A stretch of 7,924 nt of DNA from Actinomycetota bacterium (GTDB taxonomy: Bacteria; Actinomycetota; Actinomycetes; Nanopelagicales; Nanopelagicaceae), in NCBI GenBank assembly GCA_009705235.1, contig WLCR01000044.1, forward strand, positions 1 to 7,924, given 5' to 3'. Shown here in pieces: positions 1-5,190 of the stretch (the stretch's first letter is position 1; every line of letters begins with the position of its first letter). The notes under the pieces are model-generated. The model saw only the letters and a program-made list of their open reading frames with translations. It did not search any database and had not been told where the DNA came from. Both the position numbers and the translations under genes were made by a program.

Positions 1-18
1 AGTAAAGTTAACCCGTTA

Positions 19-92
19 GGGGCGGTAGCTCAGTTGGTTAGAGCCCGGAACTCATAATTCCGTCGTCGTCGGTTCGAGCCCGACCCGCCCCA
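19..92 (+). tRNA. tRNA with CAT anticodon, probably elongator tRNA-Met
   Basis: The complete cloverleaf can be folded by hand. The acceptor stem GGGGCGG (19-25) pairs with CCGCCCC (85-91). The D stem is GCTC (28-31)/GAGC (41-44). The anticodon stem CGGAA (46-50)/TTCCG (58-62) closes the loop CTCATAA, with anticodon CAT at 53-55. The variable loop is TCGTC (63-67), and the T stem GTCGG (68-72)/CCGAC (80-84) holds loop TTCGAGC. The discriminator base is A92 and CCA is not encoded. It is not the initiator: the first acceptor pair is G:C rather than mismatched, and the anticodon stem lacks the three consecutive G:C pairs next to the loop. A CAT anticodon can also be tRNA-Ile2, which reads AUA after lysidine modification. 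Elongator Met is more likely, but the two cannot be separated firmly by eye. Confidence 0.95.
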
Positions 93-109
93 CTTCCTTG
101 TATAGCTTT

Positions 110-442
110 TTAACGTAGTTTAGATTCGACATCCTTGATTAAGAGTTGAACTTCTTTGGTCATCACTTGCAATTCCTGAAGCTCAAGTAAAGCTGCATCG
201 TGCGTTTCCCTAATCATTGTCTCGACTCTAGAAGTCTGCTCTTTTTGTCCCACCATAATTATGGAGAGAAGAACAAGCTGCAAGAATGTTTGTGCTATCC
301 AAGACACGATGATAAGGGTGTCACCTGAACTAATTGCGCGAGGTAGAGAAATAAGCGCGATTACGGCAAATAAATAGGCGGCCCACATGGTTGAAACAAA
401 TGAGGTGACTTTTTCGGCAACCCAAGAATTGAATTCTCTCAT
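110..442 (-). CDS. Small two-helix membrane protein with C-terminal coiled coil
   Basis: This 110-residue protein has two hydrophobic segments at about residues 19-35 and 43-65, joined by a short polar turn (PRAISSGD). A charged, leucine- and glutamate-rich tail from about 67 to 108 is very likely an alpha-helical coiled coil in the cytoplasm. The stretch SWIAQTFLQLVLLSIIMVGQ resembles a small conserved actinobacterial membrane family, loosely like DUF1003-type proteins. That resemblance is from memory, and no function is known to me. The ATG is at 440-442 on the reverse strand and the stop is TAA at 110-112, 17 bp from the tRNA that faces it. There is no good Shine-Dalgarno, but a TACCGT box lies 7 nt before the ATG, which fits a leaderless or near-leaderless mRNA. 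It diverges from the gene at 514 across 71 bp. Confidence 0.8.
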   Translation of the reverse strand: MREFNSWVAEKVTSFVSTMWAAYLFAVIALISLPRAISSGDTLIIVSWIAQTFLQLVLLSIIMVGQKEQTSRVETMIRETHDAALLELQELQVMTKEVQLLIKDVESKLR

Positions 443-449
443 TCTTCAC

Positions 450-455
450 ACGGTA
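450..455 (-). promoter_or_regulatory. Putative -10 box for the membrane protein gene
   Basis: Read on the minus strand this is TACCGT, matching the actinobacterial TANNNT -10 pattern. It ends 7 nt before the ATG at 442, so transcription would start at or one base before the start codon. No convincing -35 is visible. The call rests mainly on the same arrangement recurring at other genes here. Confidence 0.35.
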
Positions 456-502
456 CTCTCAGTATGTAGAGATTTACTACTGAAATTCATAAATATTCGT
501 AT

Positions 503-508
503 TACTAT
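503..508 (+). promoter_or_regulatory. Putative -10 box for the Gfo/Idh/MocA gene
   Basis: TACTAT lies 5 nt before the ATG at 514. Transcription would start at or next to the A of the start codon, giving a leaderless mRNA. A weak -35 candidate, CTGAAA at 480-485, sits 17 bp upstream. No Shine-Dalgarno sequence precedes this ATG. Confidence 0.4.
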
Positions 509-513
509 TTCGT

Positions 514-1587
514 ATGACCACAATCGCAATCATCGGTGCAGGCTGGCGAGCAGAGTTCTATATTCGAATAGCTCAGCTATTGCCCGAAAGATTTGAGATC
601 GTTGGAGTCGTCGCTCGTAAAGAAGATGTTCGACATGCTCTGACACAGGAATATGGAGTCCGGACATTTTCATCCGTTAGTCAGCTGTTAAGCCACAAAA
701 AACCTGACTATGCAGTTAGTAGCGTCTCGTGGGATTCAAACCCCAGTGTTGTTGAGGAGTTAGTAAGTGCCGGGGTTTATGTTCTCTGTGAAACTCCACC
801 AGCACCAACGGTCGAAGCGTTGCAGAAGTTGTGGAAAGCCGTGGGTTCTTCAGGGATGGTGCAAGTTGCTGAGCAGTATTTAAATTTGCCAGGTCATTCT
901 TCGCGCTTAGCAATAACCAAATCAGGAGTCATTGGAGAGGTCACTTCTGTTGAACTCTCGTCAACACATGGTTATCACGCTGTTTCAATCATGCGCGGAT
1001 TCTTACAATCTGGCTTCGAGCCAACCACAATTACAACTCGACAATTTGAAGCACCATTAGTTAATCCACTGGTACGAAATGGTTGGAATAGTGATCTAAG
1101 CCCACAGATGGCAAAAACAACAATTTCCCTGATTGACTTTGGTGGTGGAAAATCTGGAATCTATAACTTTGTAGATAACCAGTGGCATAACCAATTGCGC
1201 CACCGCAGAATCGTGGTACGAGGCAGTAAAGGTGAAATGGTTGATGATGCTGTAATTCGCTTAATTGATGGACCCGCTATTACTTCGTCCAAAATCGAGC
1301 GATACCAACTGGGATATGACTTAAACCTAGATGGGTTTGATACCGAACATCTTTCCTTCGATGGTCAAGTAGTTTTCAAGAATCCATTTGTTGGTCTTCG
1401 ATTTATGGATGAAGAGATAGCAATCGCACAATTAATGGTGCAGATGGCTGATTGGATAAATGGAAATGCACAACCTCCTTATCCGCTAAGCGAGGGCTGC
1501 CAAGATCAACTGATTTCACTAGCCATGGATGAGTCCACAGCTTCGGGCAAGAGCATTACAACCCAAAAACTGGATTGGGCTAATTAA
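514..1587 (+). CDS. Gfo/Idh/MocA-family oxidoreductase-like protein, ETP variant
   Basis: This 357-residue protein starts with a Rossmann fold. The nucleotide-binding turn GAGWRAE is at residues 8-14, followed by the strand FEIVGVVAR (27-35). Residues 92-95 read CETP where typical family members carry E-K-P, whose lysine is a conserved catalytic residue. AEQY (119-122), a GYHAVSIMR segment (153-161) and the second alpha/beta domain follow, with RRIVVRGSKGEM (231-242) in the sheet region. The length is usual for the family. The overall pattern (CETPPAP, AEQY, GYHxxSxxR, VRGxxGE, NPF) matches a subfamily I remember from other bacteria, so the ETP is probably ancestral and not a local mutation. 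The substrate is unknown; family members usually act on sugars, inositols or related compounds with NAD(P). The ATG at 514 gives the Rossmann fold a normal start. The gene stands alone between a divergent membrane protein and nnrD, 89 bp downstream. Confidence 0.85.
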   Translation: MTTIAIIGAGWRAEFYIRIAQLLPERFEIVGVVARKEDVRHALTQEYGVRTFSSVSQLLSHKKPDYAVSSVSWDSNPSVVEELVSAGVYVLCETPPAPTVEALQKLWKAVGSSGMVQVAEQYLNLPGHSSRLAITKSGVIGEVTSVELSSTHGYHAVSIMRGFLQSGFEPTTITTRQFEAPLVNPLVRNGWNSDLSPQMAKTTISLIDFGGGKSGIYNFVDNQWHNQLRHRRIVVRGSKGEMVDDAVIRLIDGPAITSSKIERYQLGYDLNLDGFDTEHLSFDGQVVFKNPFVGLRFMDEEIAIAQLMVQMADWINGNAQPPYPLSEGCQDQLISLAMDESTASGKSITTQKLDWAN

Positions 1588-1664
1588 GCCTTAGTGCTGA
1601 TCAAAGCGATCAACGTTCATTGCCTTGGTCCTCATTGCGCTAAGAGCTAGCAAATTATGAGAGA

Positions 1665-1670
1665 TAGGCT
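1665..1670 (+). promoter_or_regulatory. Putative -10 box for nnrD
   Basis: TAGGCT fits TANNNT and ends 6 nt before the ATG at 1677, which would place the transcription start on the A of the start codon. No clear -35 is present. Translation from a leadered transcript is also possible, but the only purine-rich stretch before the ATG (GAGAG, 1671-1675) is too close to serve as a good ribosome binding site. Confidence 0.35.
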
Positions 1671-1676
1671 GAGAGC

Positions 1677-2522
1677 ATGACCAGAACTACAAAAAAGTGG
1701 ACCGCGCGCGATACTGCAAAGTGCATCATCACCCCTTCTGATCTTGATCACAAATACAGTCGCGGAGTTCTAGGTGTAATTACCGGTTCTGCGCAGTACC
1801 CAGGTGCGGCTGTCTTAACTACTGCTGCGGCATCTGCGACAGGTATCGGAATGATTCGTTTTCACAGTTCATCTGGTTTGGCACATCTAGTGCTGCACAC
1901 AACTCCATCAGTGGTTGTTCAGCCTGGAAAGGTCACTGCATGGTTAATAGGAAGTGGAATTGATTCAAAGAAGTATTCGGATATCACTACATGGTTGCGT
2001 CATCGTTGGTTTAAATTAGCTACATTGCAATCTGTCCCAACCGTTTTAGATGCCGGTGCATTGCACTTGGCAGGCTCATTAGAACAGCCCACTGTAATCA
2101 CTCCACACAGCGGTGAACTCTCAAAGCTTTTGACGATGCGCGGCATAAGTGTTTCTGCCGAAGCTATCGAAGGTAACCCAAAGAAATGGGTGCAAGAAGC
2201 CGCTGACACTTTAGGAGTGACTGTTTTACTTAAGGGTTCCACGACATATGTTGCCAATGATGCTGTTCTGATCGAATTGCCAACTGCTACTCCATGGCTT
2301 GCAACTGCAGGAACTGGTGATGTTTTGGCAGGAATTATTGGTTCATTAGTTGCAACAAATACTGTGGAAATTCTAAATGATTACAATCATTTAGCAGCAG
2401 TTGTAGCATCTGCCGCATTCATTCATGCGCGAGCCGCAGAAGCCGCATCAAACGGAGGGCCAATTAACGCCGAAGCGATAATTGATGCAATCCCAAGTGT
2501 TATGGCTCGAATTCTTAAGTAA
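1677..2522 (+). CDS. nnrD: ADP-dependent NAD(P)H-hydrate dehydratase
   Basis: This is a metabolite-repair enzyme. It uses ADP to dehydrate the S-form of hydrated NADH or NADPH (NAD(P)HX), restoring usable cofactor in the cytoplasm. The 281 residues match the ribokinase-like YjeF C-terminal domain. Visible motifs are GSAQYPGAA (37-45), DAGAL (125-129), TPHSGE (142-147), LKGSTT (185-190) and the nucleotide-binding/catalytic loop ATAGTGDVLAG (209-219), with the key Asp at 215. The length is that of a single dehydratase domain. The NnrE epimerase domain that is often fused to the N-terminus in bacteria is absent, so the epimerase must be a separate protein or missing. The ATG at 1677 leaves about 28 residues before the first strand, normal for stand-alone forms. 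A perfect palindrome lies immediately downstream. The identification is firm; its expression with neighbours is unknown. Confidence 0.93.
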   Translation: MTRTTKKWTARDTAKCIITPSDLDHKYSRGVLGVITGSAQYPGAAVLTTAAASATGIGMIRFHSSSGLAHLVLHTTPSVVVQPGKVTAWLIGSGIDSKKYSDITTWLRHRWFKLATLQSVPTVLDAGALHLAGSLEQPTVITPHSGELSKLLTMRGISVSAEAIEGNPKKWVQEAADTLGVTVLLKGSTTYVANDAVLIELPTATPWLATAGTGDVLAGIIGSLVATNTVEILNDYNHLAAVVASAAFIHARAAEAASNGGPINAEAIIDAIPSVMARILK

Positions 2523-2525
2523 TAC

Positions 2526-2541
2526 ATAGGGGTACCCCTAT
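2526..2541. repeat. Perfect 16-bp palindrome between nnrD and the regulator gene
   Basis: ATAGGGGTACCCCTAT reads the same on both strands. It begins 3 bp after the nnrD stop and lies 68 bp before the regulator's ATG. As RNA it could form a 6-bp stem with a GTAC loop followed by only three Ts, so it is a weak terminator candidate for nnrD. As DNA it is a good shape for a dimeric repressor site. GGGGTA/TACCCC half-sites are reminiscent of copper-sensing CsoR/CopY-type operators, but here they overlap in one palindrome and no metal gene is adjacent. The role is undecided. Confidence 0.6.
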
Positions 2542-2597
2542 TTAATGCCATCTCTCAATTCACTCTCACACCTGTATCAATTAGTTGCAATGTGGCG

Positions 2598-2603
2598 TAA
2601 CTT
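2598..2603 (+). promoter_or_regulatory. Putative -10 box for the response regulator gene
   Basis: TAACTT (TANNNT) ends 6 nt before the ATG at 2610, so the predicted transcription start is the A of the start codon. There is no Shine-Dalgarno sequence in the preceding bases. No -35 of quality is visible at the normal 16-18 bp spacing. Confidence 0.35.
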
Positions 2604-2609
2604 CTAAAT

Positions 2610-3275
2610 ATGAGTGATCGAGTCTTACTTGTAATGGATGATGCTTTTGAATTATCTACATTGGCCTCTGCACTCAAAATGCATGGAACAAATGTCATCG
2701 GTGAGGCTCGGAAGGAATCTTCAGCGCTTTTGCTAATGCGAAGTATGCAACCAAATGTTTTGCTGATAGATATGCACATATCTAACGAGCACTCGATCGC
2801 AATTGCAACTGCCATCCGCAAGGAATCCCCTCAAATAGGTGTTGTCATATTAGTTGCGTGCGCAGACCTTAGATTGCTCGGAGAGCTGACCTGCAATATC
2901 CCTATCGGGTCTAAAGTTGTTATTAAGAAATCCATGAATAGTGTTTCGGCTTTGTGCGATGTTATTTCAGAATCACGAATTTTTGTCCCAGAGTCACCAG
3001 TTGCCTGGATTAATGGAAATGTTTCTGTTCATGAAAAAGTCGTAGAAAATTTGATTTCCCATTTGACCGATCTCCAGATAGATACGCTCCGTCAAATTGC
3101 TAATGGCTTAACAAATGCTGAGATTGGACGAATCAGATTTGTGAGCGAAAAAGCGATAGAACAGATAGTTTCTCGCATTGCTTTGATGCTTGATGTCCAG
3201 CCAGACAGAACAAAGAACTTGCGTGTGCAATTAGTTGGTGAATACTTCAAGTGGATTGGCGCGCCAACGCACTAG
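2610..3275 (+). CDS. Orphan NarL/FixJ-type response regulator (receiver + LuxR helix-turn-helix)
   Basis: This is a cytoplasmic DNA-binding transcriptional regulator of 221 residues. The receiver domain (about 3-120) has the acidic pair D10-D11, the phospho-acceptor Asp54 in LLIDMHI, and a lysine at 106/107 in VVIKKS. The conserved Thr/Ser switch position after the fourth strand (VILVACAD, 79-86) appears to be Ala or Cys, so the phosphorylation switch may be weakened or different. The LuxR-type helix-turn-helix is at about 152-196, with LTDLQIDTLRQIANGLTNAE and then SEKAIEQIVSRI (179-190), where the recognition helix sits. No histidine kinase lies in the window, so the partner is unknown. The ATG at 2610 starts the receiver normally. 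The next gene follows closely and may be co-transcribed. Target genes cannot be told from sequence. Confidence 0.88.
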   Translation: MSDRVLLVMDDAFELSTLASALKMHGTNVIGEARKESSALLLMRSMQPNVLLIDMHISNEHSIAIATAIRKESPQIGVVILVACADLRLLGELTCNIPIGSKVVIKKSMNSVSALCDVISESRIFVPESPVAWINGNVSVHEKVVENLISHLTDLQIDTLRQIANGLTNAEIGRIRFVSEKAIEQIVSRIALMLDVQPDRTKNLRVQLVGEYFKWIGAPTH

Positions 3276-3302
3276 TTGTGCACTTCTCCCAAGTGACAAA
3301 GG

Positions 3303-3308
3303 TAAAGT
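3303..3308 (+). promoter_or_regulatory. Possible -10 box for the tau-like gene
   Basis: TAAAGT (TANNNT) lies 8 nt before the ATG at 3317 and would start a transcript about 2 nt before it. This is the weakest of the boxes in the window. The gene could instead be read from the upstream regulator mRNA. Confidence 0.2.
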
Positions 3309-3316
3309 TCCCGCCT

Positions 3317-3574
3317 ATGGAGCTCCATCAGATTCGCGCGCAGTGGAATCAAGTTCTTGATGCCCTGGAATCTGACAATCGTGTTGCATGGATCGCATAC
3401 TTTGATGCCCGATTAAGTTCATTTGAGAATGGAGTTTTAATCTTAGATTTTTCAGATAGTCGTAAATTTGCAACATCACACGAATACTCAGAAACTCGTC
3501 CAAATTTGAAATCTGCGCTACAGGTAGCAATTAAAAACACAATCGGTATTGATGTGGAGATTCTCGAACAATGA
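3317..3574 (+). CDS. Small protein resembling the C-terminal domain of DNA polymerase III tau/gamma
   Basis: With the ATG at 3317 this is an 85-residue soluble protein. It has an N-terminal helix with IRAQWNQVLDALESDNRVAW, a strand FENGVLILDFSDSRKF, and a C-terminal helix plus strand with LKSALQVAIKNTIGIDVEIL. This order (IR..W..VLDA, then GVL.L.F, then L..AL....G.D..I) closely resembles the domain that ends bacterial DnaX (tau/gamma) in actinobacteria. It is judged from memory and not by alignment. The ATPase domains of DnaX are absent, so it cannot be a clamp-loader subunit by itself. Alternative in-frame starts are GTG at 3251 (overlapping the regulator by 25 nt), 3278 and 3293; 3317 was chosen because the recognisable domain begins there. 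Its stop overlaps the muramidase start as ATGA, so the two are probably co-translated. Function is unknown. Confidence 0.7.
   Translation: MELHQIRAQWNQVLDALESDNRVAWIAYFDARLSSFENGVLILDFSDSRKFATSHEYSETRPNLKSALQVAIKNTIGIDVEILEQ
3556..3560 (+). promoter_or_regulatory. Ribosome binding site for the GH25 gene
   Basis: GGAGA lies 10 nt before the ATG at 3571, inside the end of the preceding gene. This supports the 3571 start and translation from a shared mRNA, in contrast to several genes here that lack any ribosome binding site. Confidence 0.55.
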
Positions 3575-5190
3575 GAGTAAAGATCTATCTCCTGGCTATT
3601 TCCTTGATTATTTCAGTCATAGGAGCTCCACAAACAGCGGCTGCTGCTTCGACCTTATCGATGTCGATCAAACAAACGCCCAGTGCTACTGAAACATTGC
3701 TGACCCTTTACGGAAATCTCAAACCAAATCGTTCGGGCACGGCTGTAAAGATCCAAGTAGATGTCGATGGTAAATGGACGACAACTCGATTTACGACAAA
3801 GGTCACCAAAGTCGGAACCTGGAAAGTAACTGCTCTCGCAACTGCGCTGAACGCAAATGTTCGCTATCGCGCAGTTTCTGTTATTGGCGGTAAGAGTCTG
3901 TACTCGCCTATTCGTACCATCACGGTGAAGCAGCAACCAGAAATTACCGATACTGATCCTGCTCAATTTATTGATTTAGCCGGTCCTGGTGGTCGCATTC
4001 ATGGCGCTGACATCAGTCGTTGGCAACATCCAAACGATAAGCCAATTGATTTTGTAAAGATGTATGCAGCGGGAATGCGATTTGTATTTATCAAGGCATC
4101 AGATACCCGAGAAAGTGCAGATCTGTTGGCAGTCAAATACGCAGCAATGGATCACCATGCTGCACAGGCAGCCGGAATTTATACGGGTTTTTATCACTAC
4201 GCAGTCTTGCCCGATGTCACAGATCCTGAAGAAATTAGAAAAGATGCTCTGGCGCAAGCACAAAAGGTTGTATGGCGTCTTGCATCCATGGGTGGTTACA
4301 GCGAAAAAGATTTGCCATACGCATTAGACCTAGAAAATAAGTGTGTGCGTTACTCCTCCACTGGTGCGTGCCAAAAGTATGCAACACGAAGCGCTGTAAC
4401 TTTATGGGCAACAACATTTCTTGCATCAGTGAAGGAAAAAACTAGCAAAACACCGATTCTCTACTCTTATGCAAGCTTTCTAGAGGGATCAATGACGCGG
4501 ACATCTGAGCTTGCTCAATATCCATTGTGGCTTGCCCAATATGCAATCGATCCAGCAAATCCAATCAACCAGCCAGGTTTGAAAACCGGTGGCTGCTACG
4601 TTCATTCATGGACTGGTGCTAATTGCGACTCTCAATGGACGGTATGGCAGTACTCCTCATGTGGAATTGCTCCTAAGTACGGCGTACCTGGAAATAGATT
4701 AGATCTCAATGTATTTCGTGGAACACCTTCATCATTTTTAGAATTAGTTAAAGGGATCTGGATGCCGACTCTTGTTGATCTCATGCCGCAACTAGAACCT
4801 TCGGTGTTAACTGTTGTCAGCCAATCAGCAAGTACAACAAACAAACTAGTTACATTTAAGGTAAATGTTGTCCGACCAAGCGGTTCTCCTGTTGTTACTG
4901 GATCTGTAAAACTGGTCTTTGATAAAGCATCGACACCGGCAACTAGGCCGACTCAAACAATAATGCGTGAAACAAGCGGCGTGTGGACACTTGCCCTCAG
5001 AGGGGTTTTGGCTGGTACATATAATGGAAAAGTTGTTTACCAAGATGTTTCAGGCACTCATGCAGAATCAACTTTTCCAGTTACTTTTGAAGTTACGCAA
5101 GGGCCCACTCCAACACCTAAGCCAACTCCATCACCGACTGCGACTAAAAAACCAACAACTGATGGTTGCAGAGGACAGATTAAGAATTAA
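3571..5190 (+). CDS. Secreted GH25 muramidase with beta-sandwich flanks and Pro/Thr tail
   Basis: This 539-residue exported enzyme is predicted to cut the MurNAc-GlcNAc bond of peptidoglycan. A signal peptide covers about 1-26: MRVK, a hydrophobic core, then APQTAAAA before the mature start. Residues about 28-120 form a beta-rich, Ig/FN3-like domain. The GH25 barrel spans about 143-383: HGADISRWQ (144-152) with Asp147, IKASD (174-178), FYHY (207-210), and the catalytic strand YALDLE (250-255) with Asp253 and Glu255. The barrel ends with QWTVWQY (355-361) and RLDLNVF (376-382). Five cysteines (258, 267, 342, 352, 364) could form disulfides outside the cell. A second beta-rich domain (about 405-508) is followed by a Pro/Thr-rich tail (511-530) ending in DGCRGQIKN. 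No transmembrane anchor or sorting motif follows, so the protein is probably released or loosely wall-bound. It may be an autolysin for wall remodelling, or act against other cells or phage-infected hosts; the sequence does not decide. Confidence 0.92.
   Translation: MRVKIYLLAISLIISVIGAPQTAAAASTLSMSIKQTPSATETLLTLYGNLKPNRSGTAVKIQVDVDGKWTTTRFTTKVTKVGTWKVTALATALNANVRYRAVSVIGGKSLYSPIRTITVKQQPEITDTDPAQFIDLAGPGGRIHGADISRWQHPNDKPIDFVKMYAAGMRFVFIKASDTRESADLLAVKYAAMDHHAAQAAGIYTGFYHYAVLPDVTDPEEIRKDALAQAQKVVWRLASMGGYSEKDLPYALDLENKCVRYSSTGACQKYATRSAVTLWATTFLASVKEKTSKTPILYSYASFLEGSMTRTSELAQYPLWLAQYAIDPANPINQPGLKTGGCYVHSWTGANCDSQWTVWQYSSCGIAPKYGVPGNRLDLNVFRGTPSSFLELVKGIWMPTLVDLMPQLEPSVLTVVSQSASTTNKLVTFKVNVVRPSGSPVVTGSVKLVFDKASTPATRPTQTIMRETSGVWTLALRGVLAGTYNGKVVYQDVSGTHAESTFPVTFEVTQGPTPTPKPTPSPTATKKPTTDGCRGQIKN

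Noticed and set aside
61..72. TCG triplet repeat
   Set aside because: It falls within the tRNA variable loop and T stem and is explained by the tRNA structure.
387..596. Plus-strand open frame of 69 codons between the membrane protein and the Gfo/Idh/MocA gene
   Set aside because: It lies across the start of one real gene on the opposite strand and the start of another in a different frame, has no recognisable domain and no ribosome binding site.
1598..1612. Hairpin TGATC-AAAGC-GATCA after the Gfo/Idh/MocA gene as a terminator
   Set aside because: The stem is only 5 bp, A/T-rich, and is not followed by a T-run.
3251..3316. N-terminal extension of the tau-like protein from GTG 3251
   Set aside because: It would overlap the regulator by 25 nt and adds residues with no resemblance to the domain. 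GTG 3278 or 3293 remain possible but are less favoured than ATG 3317.
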